Notes: generated by a model from the sequence alone, not told the origin. A stretch of 64,000 nt of DNA from Pseudisothecium myosuroides (GCA_951799445.1 OX637296.1:4836001-4900000); one strand, 5' to 3'. Shown: positions 37,769 to 50,287, counted from the first letter of the stretch. Translations and numbers: made by a program.

Positions 37769-37934
37769 CCATAATTTCTATACCAATGACATTAATGTCA
37801 GTAAATTACAAGCCACGTACACTATTCATTGATTCCAAGGGTGTTCAAGCAACTACTCAAACATGTTATGTTGGTCAGGCCCTAAAACATCTATACTAAG
37901 TCCTCCCCCAATTTGGAAACGAAGAAGTCGTCTC

Positions 37935-38954
37935 CAATTCTATTCATGCTAGGAATTTTCATAGTTATTTTTAGGAGATAGAAATACACCTAGATAAATT
38001 TATTAGCTTTCTAGGAGTATAATTTTTTATTTGGATCTGTGCTTGCTAGCCAAAATTATACTAGAATAAGCCCAAATTCAACTTGGTGGGCATCAAAAGA
38101 AATCTACTAAAACTTGAAATGAAAATTATAAAAATTAGTTTTTCAAAGATTGTATTTTTGTCTACATAGAAAGTTTTGATTCATTTTATTTGGATTTGAA
38201 ATATTGTGAAAGTCATGGGGCATCTTCTTGAAAAAATGACGTATTGTAAGACTAATTGTTTAGCTCAATTTTCACATTTGTTTGAAACAAAAAATTTCAT
38301 AGGGTTGATTTTGATTGTTAGAACGATCTCTCTAGTACAATTAGTATGTTTCAATTCCTTCTTACAACTATAAACAATTCAGTACTTGTTCTATCTCGTT
38401 CCCATTCTACTTAACATTTTTTTAATGAAAATCAAGCTATTTATATTTTATTTTATTTCCTAGACCATCATCTCAATTCTTGAAGATAATTTTTTTTAAA
38501 TTCAAAATATATAGTACAAAAATTTTAAGTTAAGAGGATTTAAAGTCTCATTAAGGAATATTCATCTAATTTAGATATTTCATCTATGCTTGTGGATGTA
38601 AATGCTTCCAACACACTACTGAATAAAAGGTTCATATAATGATGACCAGCCCAATATAAATGAAACAATAAAAAAAATGGAAACCTCCCAGTTATGAGAA
38701 ACTTCCATGTAGCTCTTCAATCCTCAACTCTTCAAGCCATTGGTCTTTTATTCAAGAAATTTTAGGAGTTTAATTGTCCATTTTTTTCATTTTTTCATTT
38801 AAGAAATCTAATTTTTTGCACCAAACAATGTCTGATGATCATATGTATATAGAAGAAATCATCAAAATTGAGTGAGTAAAGTGCTTATATGTAGATGAAA
38901 ATGCTCCCCGGTGATTTTTATAAAAACCCAATACTATTCACTAATAGAATGGTG
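37935..38954 (+). repeat. Dispersed repeat, copy 2 (partner at 5683-6848)
   Basis: Matches the earlier copy in order and orientation, with a deletion near 38630 where copy 1 has extra sequence. Noncoding. The adjoining 38955-39125 is related to 16050-16220 and 48950-49130. Confidence 0.75.
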
Positions 38955-39867
38955 GAAATCATCCTTTTGGGTACTTGATGAATCATTTGCATAAAAAAAA
39001 CTCAAGAACACTCAATGGAGGTCAAACTAATGTACAAGATTTCTTTTTTTATACAAAATTCAAGGATGAACATATGGACTATTCTCCTACATAGAAGGAT
39101 TATTTGTCATCCATCAGACACTTAATATCCATAGCAATGTTACATGGTAAGTTAAGGATTCTCTTATTTAGAAAAGTCAATAATACTATGAGGATGGAAT
39201 TTACAATACTATTCACTGAAAATGTACTCAAGCAACTTCAAAAAAAATGAAGTGAAAAATGTTTTTTTTCCATCTTGTAGTCTTGGATGAAGTCATCCAA
39301 ATTGACACGTAGTGTCTACAACAGCGATACTAGGTTAATCCACATATCACTCTTGTAGTGTATTTTGGCCATTTCATATTATGTACTCTTGATTTGAATT
39401 GTAAACATAAAAACAATGTATTTCAAATTTGAACCCAATTGATGCAATGAAGTTATCAAGTGTAGTTTCTACTCTAATTGGAAAGTTTGAAATGTTTATA
39501 AATTTCAATATTTTATAGCAATATGAACTCAGTTTAGGCCTATAACCATGGTTTGTTGATTTCTAATTTTAGAATGATACAATAACTTTGGTTTATACTA
39601 TGATATATAATATAATATGCATCTGTGATGAAGATTTCAGATTTTTGAGGATATTTGTATTTGATGTGAATTTCCTTCATTTAAAAAAAAGTTCACAGGA
39701 ATTTGGAATTTTTTGACTTGTAGTAGACATATGATTTCATCTTTGAAAAATGAAAACAAATTTTTTCATTCATATCTACTTGCAAAATGATAGCAAATAG
39801 AGTGATGGATAGTGAGGCTTGAAATTGGTGGTTATATGTACATCCTTCTAGATTTAACCCTATATAT

Positions 39868-40195
39868 AAGGTAGGAGGCCCTGATATTGCACAGGCTCTA
39901 AAATTGCCCACCCTACTTAAATGTACACAGCTTGTACATGTTTCTTTTTTATAGCCTTCAGCGATGTACAAACAATGTACATTTTAGGGTCTGGGCGATT
40001 TTAGAGCCCTATGCCACTTCAACTTCAAAATTTCATAACTAATTCTAGACAGATCCAAAAAATATGAAACGGCTTGGGTTAGATGCCAATTCCTCTAATT
40101 TTTCAAGGAAAATTCACTGAAATATTTTGAGGCGTTTCACCTCCCCAAAATTCAGTTTCAGCTCTTAAATGAGCGATTTCAGGACCTCCTACCTT
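39868..40195. mobile_element. MITE with AAGGTAGGAGG ends
   Basis: Starts AAGGTAGGAGGCCC and ends …GGACCTCCTACCTT, 328 bp. The interior holds a small palindrome around TTGTACATGTT and no open frame. It shares terminal sequence with the 138-bp element at 34856-34993. Confidence 0.72.
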
Positions 40196-43146
40196 AAGGA
40201 CGTTGGAGACCAAGGTGGTTAGATGGATGACTTCATTGTTAATTGTAGAAGAAGAAAATGCACTTATTGGTCCAACAATCAGAGAACTTTGGTGACTACC
40301 TTGGTCAACGGGGTTATGTCCTTACAGGTTAACAACCAACATTCTACTAGTGATTTGTGTGTCAATCATTTCTTCTACCACAACTTTTAAAGCATGAAGC
40401 CTATGGATTTGAAATTTAAAATGAAGAAGGACAATACCTCTTTTATTGTAGCAATTATTTTTGAAGACTTTTCAAAATCATGTAATACTTAAAAATAATT
40501 TTTTTTAATTTGTCACATTTTGAGTTTTCATGAATTGACTTTGAGTTTCCAAAATTATCATCACAAAAGTGAGCTTCTAGGAATATATTTTCACAATAGG
40601 CATATCCCTACAATGCAAGATAAAAATTAAAAATAGCAACTTTCAAGGAGGCTTCCGTATGCACAAACTTTTAGACACTTGAAAACACTTCCATCATATT
40701 TCTAGCATATTCTTATCTCCATAAAGTTTTCAAGAATGGCCAATTTTTATTTTACTTTTTTGAATGATTTTCACAATTTTCTAATAATATAAACATCAAA
40801 GTGTCTATTTTCTTGACAATTTTTGTCTATCTATTTTGTGTATAACTTTGAAACTAAATTTTTTTAGGTCTCAAATTTTGGTGTTATGATATTTTTAATG
40901 TTATGTTAATTATCCATATTTTATTTTATTTTTTAATATTTTATTTTTAAAAGCTCAGGCTACATGATGGATTTTTTTGTTAGCATTGAAGAAAAAATTT
41001 GAGTTTCTTTAAAAAATAAAGTTCTTTGAGTTCTTTAGCCCTAACAGAGACCTTGCTATAATCTTTATGTTGGAATAAAGAGTAGAAAATAAACACAGAC
41101 ACTTCCTACGAGACAACACAAACCATGTCAAAAAATAAGAAGATGAACAAGCTATGGTTGCAGAGTTTACAGTTCAAGTGTTCGGATCCTTCAAACAAAA
41201 CACAGTTTACATTACATTGAGTATGCCAAATCTATAAGAAAAACTTGTTGAAAGAACTTGAAAATGTATACACAAACAAAGTGCAAGCAATAAACCAAAA
41301 TTGTATACAACAGAAGGAATATATGCCAAACATTAAATCATTAATCTCTCCCTAATAATATTGCTTCACAAAACCTACATGATATGGATTCCTTGAATCC
41401 CGATTCCAAAACATACAAATCCAATGCCACCTTCAAGACAAAAATTTGGGATCTAAAACATGCATTTACAAACCCATAAATGTGTAGAAGCTCCACTATC
41501 ATTGTCTACACCACCACTCCCTCCCCCAAAAAACACTCATGCTCTATTGTTTTCTTCTATTACTATAAGATAAGAAAAGCCCAAGAAAAGCATAGAAATT
41601 TTTTGTTGTCATTTTGGAACTAGACGTTGAATTTTCAACATTTGATTGCAACAAAATATTTTCCCTCTTAGATTCTTTTGTAGAAAATATTTGGTCCTGC
41701 TGAATAATGTTATGGCAACAACCACTTGAGGTGATTGGAACTATCTAGTCATTTGTGACTAAATTAAGTCCAGATGAGTTGGATGGGCATGGGATCTAGT
41801 AGAGATTAAATTGTAATCAAGTTTTACCCACATTGCTTGATTACATTTGTAAATATTTTTAGGATCTATTGGTTGGATTGAACAAAGAAAGAGAAAAAAT
41901 TCCAATCTTTTGTTGGGTTGGCGTGATTTAAGGGTCTATCTATAATGGGTCCCATCTATAATTCCAAGACGTTGGAGGATTCACTCCAATATTCTATATC
42001 TCATCTGAAGAAATAAAAATAGAAAAACATTTGAGGTTTGTGCTTCCATTTGTAGCAGTCAAAAAATTTAAAGAGTTTATTGGAATTGATTACGGTCATG
42101 TTTAGGTGAGTTGCCTTGTATTGATGTGTTATGTGCAATTGACCAAGATTTGAGAGGCCGATTCTATTGCCTAAATTGACTGGTTGAAAAAATAGCTCAA
42201 GAAAATTCTAGGTCAATGTGAATGATAAGAATGAACAAATTGTATGAAATCTTTTATAGATATCAATACGTGGATTTTGAATCATCATATATAGTCTCAT
42301 ACCTTAACCATTTAATTTCCTTAAAGCCCTTTTAAAGGCACTCAATTTTGATTGTATATTTGTATTTGGTAATTTGATATAATCACATATCATTATTGTA
42401 TAATCATATTTGGGTACAACTTCATAATTTAGACCAAAATATATTGTGTATACAAATTCAAAGTCGTATTTAGATAAATAATGGGATTTATGAGACTTCA
42501 AGTAATGAAGGTTCATAGTAATGGGACTTTATACAATGATTATATATATGTATGGAACTTCATGCGTCCAACTTTGGCCTTGCTTCTACACATTGCCAAT
42601 CCATTTGTACATAATTAATTCCATACTCACTTTCTTCAGAAGCAAGAATTTGGAAGGCTTTCTATCTATCATCAATCTACCCACTCCATTCACTAGAGGA
42701 AATCAAATGGAAACTCAAAAAACAATCTTGCAAACCTATAAATGCTCTAAGTTGTTGTCTGGGATCTCTTGTGTTATGTTCCTTAGATTATACAAACCAA
42801 GTTTCTACTAATGATTAGATGGAGATTGTTGAAAATAAAGATCAATAAGTCTAGGCAATGTTAGAATTAGATTTTGCAAATCCGCAACCTATAAATTTAT
42901 TTGCGAGGAACCACGTATAAAAAATTCAATATGTCAAGACAACCACATTGCAAATCCAATGTACTGGTGATGGCAATCTCCTATTATAATCCTTTCCAAT
43001 TGTGGTTGTTATTCTAGATTTGGCATCAACCTATCAGCAAAAAGCTATTTGTACTACCAAATTTTCTCAAGAGATATAGAAAGCATAGCAAACTGGTCAT
43101 CATATCAAAAAATTTATCTCAAAAAACTTTAAAATGGGTCCACATG
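40196..43146. other. AT-rich intergenic stretch
   Basis: The segment 42433-42530 is related to 8798-8890. Nothing else is recognised: no coding segment, and no paired long terminal repeats despite a search by eye. Confidence 0.45.
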
Positions 43147-43981
43147 TACAGTGGGGTACTATTCAAAACAACATTTTTAAACTCGCAGGGAAGAAAATTT
43201 CACATTTGCCAACTTTGACAGCCTTCCAAGGGCTCAAAAGTTAGTCTTTGACCATGAAATTTTTACCACAACATTATCTTTAAGTTAATTATATGTGTGC
43301 CAAATTTCAAGGCCAAATGATGTACACAAAAAAGATATTCAAAATCTACCAACATGTGTAGCCATGAGAAAAATTTTACTAGTGCCAATTTTGACCCCCT
43401 CCTAAGGACCGAAATTTTTTTCTTTTCCTATGAAATTTTTGGCATAGGACTATCTATATATTGATTACATGTGTGAAAAATTTCAAGTCCAAAAGACCCC
43501 ACTAAATTAGATATTCATAATCTACCAACATGTGTAGTTGTGAGTAACAATTTCACTATTACCAACTTTGTGAAATTGTTTCTCACAACTACACATGTTG
43601 GTAGATTTTGAATCTCTATTGTAGTAGGGGTCTTTTGGACCTGAAATTTTTCACACATGTAATCAACATATAGATGGTCCTATGCCAAAAAATTTATAGG
43701 AAAAGAATTTTTTTTCAGTCCTTAGAAGGCGGTCAAAGTTGGTAGTAGTGAAGTTTTTCTCACGGCTACACATGTTGGTAGATTTTGAATATCGATTTTT
43801 GAGTAAATCATTTGGCCTTGAAATTTGGCACAAATATAATTAAATTAAAGATGATGTTGTGGTAAAAATTTCATTGTCAAAGATCAATTTTTGGGCCCTC
43901 GGGAGGCTATCAAAGTTGGCAGATGTGAAATTTTCTTCTTTGCAATTTCAAAAACACCATTTTGAATGGTACCCCATTGTA
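43147..43981. mobile_element. Foldback element with arms of about 410 bp
   Basis: The sequence is an almost complete inverted repeat about a centre near 43565, from TACAGTGGGGTAC to GTACCCCATTGTA. Each arm contains an internal direct duplication of the CTACCAACATGTGTAG block. No coding capacity. Superfamily unassigned. Confidence 0.88.
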
Positions 43982-44382
43982 TAATAGCTTTTTCAAATGC
44001 ATAGGAATTTTAAATGGCAATATGAAAGAAACAAACTTGTCATATTGCAATACTAGCTATTAGCAACAACAACAAAGCTAACTATATGAATGTCAATTTA
44101 TGAAAATACCGCTTCTACACAATTTGAAAGAAAGGAAAAATACACGTTGTCAAAATATTCAACATCCATAATAATAAGTTTCCACTTGTCGTCAAGAACA
44201 AAACGACAAACCAATAGCATCCATAAGTGCATTTTCAATATCTATCAAGTACATAGCACAAAATGATACTAAATATAAGACTTTCTTTTTTAATTAACTC
44301 AGAAGAGTATCATAATACTTCAAAATTCAAATTCATATTTTGGAGCCAAATTCTTTTGTATTTCATATGGCATCATCTCTCT

Positions 44383-45336
44383 TTATTTTATTGCCCTTTT
44401 GATTCCTTTGCAAACTTTAGATGTAGCTTCAAATAACCTCCATATCTCTCCAAATGTAGGTCTAGTAGTAGGATCATATTGCCAACACCTACGCAACAAA
44501 CTACGGATCCACTCATCCATACGATGAGAGACTTCCAGTTGTTGCTCACTAAGAACAAGGTCATAATCACTTGTAGGATGACCTTCAAAAGGAAGTTTCC
44601 CGTCAAGATCTCATAGCACACACCATCCCATAGCTATAAACATCTGATGTTGTAGTAAATAGATCTGGTCTCTTATTCCCAACCTTATCTTTGAGGGCTT
44701 GCAATATTTCCGGAGCTCTGAAGAAGCTAATTCCAACAACTCCAATTGGAAAGAGTCCACTAAGACTAATTCTTGCTATCAGCTTGTGATCAATGAAAGT
44801 CCGTAGGTCTTCTAGTCTTCTGTCTCACTAGAAGAAACGCAAACCTTCCATCCAGTAGTAACGTCCCCTATTTGATCTCACAAATGTATTTAATTAGTTG
44901 AAATTTTTCTGAATTTTGACGTTTTATTTTCTCGTCATAGTGCTGGAACATTCCTTGGGGCCATTGCTTCTGCAAATCTTTTAAAAATGTCCCTTTCTTA
45001 AAGACCTTTAGCACCAACATTTGTCCACATTTACAAAATTCAAAATTAGTCTTTGGATTCTTTCAAGTGATATAGACATGGTAGAGCTTCGCTTGCCCAC
45101 CTTCTGCAAACCTCGCCTCGACCACCAACTCACCATAATCATAAACTCTACCATCACCAAATGTGAGGAAGAAGTGACCCTGAGTAGGATGCCTCTGCAA
45201 AGACTTGAAGACTTCTACATTATTCACCTCGGCTATTCTTTAATCTTCATTCTTGTTCTCCGTTAGTTGGCTCCAATGCGCCTTAGATTGCTCAATCTTG
45301 TCCTCCACAACGGTGCCTTCCATACTCTTAGCCTTT
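44383..45336 (-). pseudogene. Protein kinase pseudogene (plant TKL/receptor-like type), catalytic centre deleted
   Basis: Minus-strand frames encode an N-lobe-like part (EGTVVEDKIEQSKAHWSQL, ARFAEGGQAKLYHV, VLKVFKKGTFLKDLQKQWP) and a C-lobe (FFRAPEILQ, TTTSDVYSYGMV, CWQYDPTTRPTFGEIWRLFE). The HRD catalytic loop and DFG segment are missing. There are stops after TENKNED and after YHVYIT, a 2-base insertion in the MVCYEIL region and a 1-base loss soon after. It ends GIKRAIK-stop at about 44383. The family is recognisable as a Ser/Thr-type kinase; this copy is dead. Confidence 0.82.
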
Positions 45337-45339
45337 CTC

Positions 45340-45557
45340 CAATATAAAAAATCCGCGTTTTAGGTAACAAGCCCCAATTTTTTAAAACGGATTTTAGGTG
45401 ATGTCAATGTTTACAATCCAATGTTTTCATGTCAACATTGATGTTACGTTGGAGGTTCTTGTTGACATAAAAACATTGGGTTGTCAACATTGACATCACC
45501 TAAGATCCGTTTTAAAAAATTGTGGCTCCTTATCTGAAATGCGGGTTTCTTATAGTG
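45340..45557. mobile_element. CACTA-type MITE with 3-bp target duplication
   Basis: The right end TTCTTATAGTG is the inverse of CACTATAAGAA; the left end is mutated (CAATATAAAAAA). The 3-bp duplication CTC flanks both sides. Long inverted arms contain TTTTAGGTGATGTCAATGTT-like sequence, shared with the 46608-46881 element. It abuts the 5' side of the kinase pseudogene. Confidence 0.85.
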
Positions 45558-46550
45558 CTCTCCATGATCAAGCTCTCAAAGTGTCCAAGAGAAAACAACG
45601 TTGCAGAAGAAATGTCTATATGGTTTTTTTAGATGCTAATGGTGTGACATTTCTTGAGGTACTCGATGCACCCATCCAACAACACATACACATACATCTT
45701 TTCAATTTGTCCAAAGGGCCAGTGGATTTGCTTGGATTTGCCATTTGTGAATAGTGCGCTTGTACTGGGATTCACTTTCTACACACCATGCAACAAATTG
45801 GTTGTGGCATTTGGGTATGTTCCAAATACAAACTATACTTGAAAACCAAAATATAGAATTTGGGTGACTGCACAAAACACTTGCATTATTTGTTGTGTTT
45901 CGCAACAATAAACATGATTTTTTTTTGGAGTACTTTAAAATTAGGAAACCATTTTTTTTTTAAATTAAAAAATATGGTCAATGTATGCACCTTTAAGATG
46001 AAGGTAACCACCAAAGGAAATTCATTAAAAAATTCTCTAAGTAGGAGAACTAGAAAAGTGCCAAACTGCTGAATTCAAGGCTGCAGCAACTCGCTGACGT
46101 GGCCGAGCAATTGCCACGTCGGAAAAAAATGAAATTTTTTTTTTTGTTTTTTTTTCATTTCAAGAATGTAAATTTTTTTTTTAAAACTTTTTAAAACTTT
46201 TTTTGTCGGGAATAGTCGTTCCCTGAAACTGGGGGGGGGACTAGCGTCGGGAACGGGCCTAAAATGGCCCTCCCGACCCCCTAAAACTCATCTAATCTGT
46301 TTTAATAAAAAAAAGGTAAATATTGAAATTAAAAAAATAAAAATTGGCCATTTGTAGCAACTCAATCTATGGTGATAGTCATTTACCAAAAAAAACACCA
46401 AAATAACTTCTTACATGTTTCAAAATGCAAGTAGAAAGATGCTCACTTTGTAGACTTCTACATGACATATAATTAACTATTTTTAGAAATCCTTTAAGTA
46501 GTAGCTAAAAGTTTACTACAAAACCATCCCTTCCAAATTTGTTTCTTTGG
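45558..46550. other. Intergenic stretch with short GC-rich insert
   Basis: 46070-46290 contains homopolymer T tracts and a short GC-rich block (GTCGGGAACGGGCC). No gene recognised. Confidence 0.4.
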
Positions 46551-47914
46551 GTACTAAATAGGGTGAATGCAAGAAACACTTAAAGCGTTTTGTCACACCC
46601 TAGTTTTCACTATAAGAAACCCTCGTTTTAGGTGACGAGCCCTAATTTTTTATGACGGGTTTTAGGTGATACATGTCAATGTTGACAATCCAAAAACTTT
46701 ATGTCAACCAAAATGTCCAATGTAACATCATTGTTGACATAAAAACATTGGATTGTCAATATTGATGTTACGTTGGACATTTTTGTTGACATAAAGATTT
46801 TGGATTGTCAACATTGACATCACCTAAAATCCGTCATAAAAAATTAGGGCTCGTCACCTAAAACGGGGGTTTCTTATAGTGTTTTGATTTTTTTTTTGGC
46901 CATAACTTTTGTGTTTTAGCTCCAAATGACTTAAAATTTATAGGAAAGCTACTCATAACCATTATACACCTTTTCCAATTTTTCAAGATTTTTCAAAAAT
47001 AATTTACTATTTTTAAACAGCCCCAACAATTTCTCACAATGGGTGATTTAGGGGTTTTTTGCATTTTTTTAACCCAAAAAAATGAATTTTGAGCTGAAAT
47101 TTGGAGAGAATTGTCTTCTAGTAGACTTATAGCTACTGTCCAAATGAATTTTAAAAATACTTATTTTTATGTGGTGTACAAGTCCACAAAGAGAGCTCTT
47201 TTCTGCTTTTTTTTTCAAAGGTATGAAACATTATTTTGGTGCGTTTCTTAGTCAAAACCCATCACCAAAAAGTTTTCTCAAATGGAAAATTTTTAGAATT
47301 TAAAAAAATAAAAAATTCCCTTTTTTAAAAATTAAAATGTCAGAAGTGGTATTTTCTTCACCTGTTTTAGGGTGAATTCTATGTCCAAAATTATAGTGAA
47401 GAAAATACCACTTTCGACATTTTAAATTGTAAAGAATAGGATTTGTTTTTTAAATTCTAAAATTTTTTTATTTGAGAAAACTTTTTGGTGATGGGTTTTG
47501 ACTAAGAAACGCACCAAAATAATGTTTCATACCTTTGGAAAAAAAGGCAGAAAGGAGCTCTCTTTGTGGACTTGTACACCACATAAAAATTCATTTGGGC
47601 AGTAGCTATAAGTCTACTAGAAGACAATTCTCTCCAAATTTCAGCTCAAAATTCGTTTTTTAGGATTAAAAAAAGTGCAACAAATCCTTGAATCACCCAT
47701 TGTGAGAAATTATTGGGGCTATTTAAAAATAGTAAATTATTTTTGAAAAATCTTGAAAAATTGGAAAAGGTGTATAATGGATATGAGTAGCTTCCCTATA
47801 AATTTGAGTCATTTGGAGCTAAAACACAAAAATTATGGCAAAAAAAAATCAAAAACTAGAGTGTAACAAAATGCAACAAATAGTACAAGTGTTTCTTGCG
47901 TTCACCCAATAGTA
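46551..47914. mobile_element. Foldback element, arms of about 500 bp, with a nested MITE
   Basis: GGGTGAATGCAAGAAACACT at the left is inverted at the right (AGTGTTTCTTGCGTTCACCC). The arms pair through TTTTGGTGATGGGTTTTGAC to a centre near 47380. The right-arm end is duplicated again at 47945-48150. The left arm is split by a CACTA-type MITE absent from the right arm, which gives the order of insertion. Confidence 0.88.
46608..46881. mobile_element. CACTA-type MITE nested in a foldback element
   Basis: The ends CACTATAAGAAACC and GGTTTCTTATAGTG are inverted repeats, flanked by TTT on both sides. Inverted arms of about 130 bp share sequence with 45340-45557. The plant CACTA terminus typically reads CACTACAAGAAA, so the assignment is good. 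No transposase. Confidence 0.9.
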
Positions 47915-47944
47915 CTATCCCCCCCCAAATTGGCAAGTTTGACA

Positions 47945-48155
47945 TAAAATTAGGGGCTATTATTAAATAGTAAAACATTTTTTTTAAATTGAAAAAAATT
48001 AGACAAGGTGTACAATAGTCATAAGTACCTTGTCTATAAATTTTGAATCATTTGAAGTCAAAACGCAAAAGTCATGGCCAAAAAAACTAATCTTCATGCA
48101 ACGTGTGATAAGAAATAGTACACTAAATGTTTTGTGCAATCACCCGTTTGTAAAG
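47945..48155 (+). repeat. Extra copy of the foldback arm end
   Basis: Directly repeats about 47705-47910 (GGGGCTATT…TAGTAAA, ACAAGGTGTACAATAG, CAAAACGCAAAAGTCATGGC), with many substitutions. Confidence 0.7.
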
Positions 48156-49654
48156 CTTGCTGCTAACAACGCATCCACTTCAAGAACAACAAGACAATTG
48201 CCCAATTTAGAGAAATCCGACTAAGAACTTCTTGAAAAGGAATAAATCATTTACAACCAACACTTCTAGAACATAAATTCTAATATAAATGGGACATCAA
48301 ATCAAAGACCAAACAACACAAAATATGGCAGAGGAAGATCCAAGCTCAAAAATGCTTTGATTTCTATAGTGTAATTATACACTGCAAGACCAAAGAAGAC
48401 CACTCATCTAAAGTTGGAGCCATAGAAGCAAGTGAAATGTCTAGTTGCTATCAAATGAATCTACCTCTAGTGGCAAATCCAACTTGAAGTTCTATCAATC
48501 ATGTAACAAAAAAATAGTTGAGTTTTGTCCAATGAAGACTACAAAATGGTGGTAACTAGGGAACACTCACTAACTTATTTCATCTTTTGTAATTGCAAAA
48601 ATAACATGATGTCAACATGGAATTATAGGATTCGTTATCAATGCTAGAATGACAAATGACAATATTTCACCCATGATGTCTACTGTTCCAAGCATCTAGT
48701 CAATGGATCTATGATGAATTTTTTGAAGACTACATTGATTTTATCCAATTTTAATATTCATTAAAAAAGCTTCCAAAATTATAGTGTAATACATCACAGC
48801 CTTGAAAAAAAATGCTCTATAAGAGTCAATGATATAGATTAGTGGATGAAGATACAATTATTCATTTTGAATTTTTTTTGAAGTAGTCCTTGTGTATTTA
48901 ATTCAATGACTTAAAGGTTAACCTTTAAAAGACAAAGGGGTGACCCTCAAAATCATCCTTTTGCATTACCGTGTGAATCTTTGGCTTAAAATTTGCAAAA
49001 ACGCTCATTGGAAGTCAAGTTGCTATAGAAGGTCTTCCCTTTTCACAACAAATTTTGAGGATGAATAGTTGCATTTCTGTCCTACACAGTTTGATTCTCT
49101 GTCATCCATCGAATATAGAATGGCTCCGTCGACATTTAAGGGTTAAAGAAATCTAATTCATTTTCTTCTCAAATTAAAGAACCATCTTTTGCACACCATA
49201 TATCATACCAACAAATTGTTCATTAAAATGGCAAATTAAATAAGCCATTTTTCCATTCATTTTCTAAGATTGGTATAAACGCTCTATTCATTAAAATGAG
49301 AGTTTTCCACCGAATTGGGAGTCGCCGAGGTCTTCATTTTGGCCCAAGTTTCATCCCAAAGCATCCACAACCCGTATAAGTTGAACACAACATAAGCATA
49401 TAAAACTAAAATTGCAAGACATCATCTAAGATGCATCAACCAAATTGAAATACATCCTAAAAATTGTTGTATTTATAGTGAAGTATGAATGATTCATACA
49501 ATGGGTATATATATTTGCACTTGGATTCACAAAAAGATCATGAAAATGTATGTAACTGCCGTGAGTTTGATTCACTCTAGCGTTGAGCTCTATTTAATCC
49601 CTGCACAATGCTATCATGTATGCATAGACTCTGAATCTACAATATGAACAGACA
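48156..49654. other. AT-rich intergenic stretch with a dispersed repeat
   Basis: 48950-49130 matches blocks near 16050-16220 and 38955-39125 (CTCATTGGAAGTCAA, GAGGATGAATAGTTGCA, TTCTTTGTCAT-type). Nothing else is recognised. Confidence 0.5.
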
Positions 49655-50287
49655 CTATATGTGCAATTTACTCTTCTGCAACTCCCTTGCCCTCAGCATC
49701 TCCGGTCCACGACTGTACCCAGTATTATTTCCCCCTTTGCATTCTCGAAACCACTGGAGCCTCTGCAATTCTAGGAACTTTCGGTCCCACATATCGTGAA
49801 CAGAAGGAGGACAAGGTCTCAGTGGATTTTTTTCGTGTGTCTTGGTCTTCCGCACACCTAGAGATCGGACACGGTTACGAGGGACTGGCGGAGGCATAGA
49901 GGGGCCTCCAGTGAGTCCATCACTTGATGGGGGCTCTGACATCACCCTAGTCATGGAGACTGGAGTTTCGGCAACCTCATAAAGTCTTCGTTGCGTGACT
50001 CTCTCCGAGGCCGAAGGCGACATTCGCGAACTACTAGGATCTCTGAACCTAAGAGGAGACGGAGAGCAGGACTTCGGAAGAGGGAGCGCTCCATTTGGGG
50101 GACTGTCGACCACACCGTCTTCTATGGGCTTTATTGAGAAGTCCATTGTTGAGTTGGCCGTAGCAGCGGAGCAGAGGAAGTTCCCTGTACTGAAAATAGT
50201 GTTTTGGCCATAGTCGAGGAAGGAGTCCGCTGACGCTTCGCAGATAAGACTCGCTTCTTGCAGTGGAGAGGTTGCAGTGCAAAAACT
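49655..50287 (-). CDS. Conserved C-terminal module of the HAD gene family, copy A
   Basis: Read from an acceptor at 50288 (TTCCAG), the open frame includes EASADSFLDYGQNTIFSTGN, MDFSIKPIEDGVVDSPPNG, SCSPSPLRF, and near the end RKFLELQRLQ and SRGPEMLRARELQ. A paralogue with the same order of blocks lies at 53663-54463. The region is rich in Ser, Pro and Arg and probably disordered, with no known domain. It may be the last exon of the HAD gene just upstream or a separate small gene: the HAD exon has its own stop at 50627, which argues for separation unless a donor before that stop is used. This copy has no internal stop. Confidence 0.6.
   Translation of the reverse strand, partial: SFCTATSPLQEASLICEASADSFLDYGQNTIFSTGNFLCSAATANSTMDFSIKPIEDGVVDSPPNGALPLPKSCSPSPLRFRDPSSSRMSPSASERVTQRRLYEVAETPVSMTRVMSEPPSSDGLTGGPSMPPPVPRNRVRSLGVRKTKTHEKNPLRPCPPSVHDMWDRKFLELQRLQWFRECKGGNNTGYSRGPEMLRARELQKSKLHI

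Larger units (their letters stand above)
33753..37789 (-). pseudogene. AP2M: AP-2 complex mu subunit (medium adaptin) pseudogene, 5'-truncated
   Basis: Exons on the minus strand: 36269-36363 (IMDFGYPQNLS, LKLYITQEGV), 35998-36090 (GAVGWRREGL), 35483-35890 (VFLDIVE, interrupted), 35082-35220 (CFLSGMPDLKLGLNDKIGL), 34701-34817 (SGKTIELDDVTYHQCVNL), 34462-34552 (KMEVNVK), 34165-34307 (FGAKMFALGVVVKV), 33935-34050 (KSWTRAPIQMEFQ), 33753-33797 (MFTASGL). Lesions: TAA at 36052 for Gln, donor GT to AT after 35998, acceptor loss at 34308, an extra base near 34042, TGA at 33768 for Arg, and two transposons in exons. The longin-like N-terminal half and the last exon are missing. AP-2 mu selects cargo in clathrin-mediated endocytosis. 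Identification is very secure; this copy cannot be functional. Confidence 0.94.

Noticed and set aside
36362..37775. hAT assignment for the element in AP-2 mu (T/CAGGGTGAATTG ends resemble hAT)
   Set aside because: The 8 bases next to those ends do not match, whereas a perfect 9-bp duplication two to six bases further out does and agrees with the known exon sequence.
41060..42850. Possible retroelement remnant
   Set aside because: No paired long terminal repeats, primer-binding site or reverse-transcriptase motif could be found.
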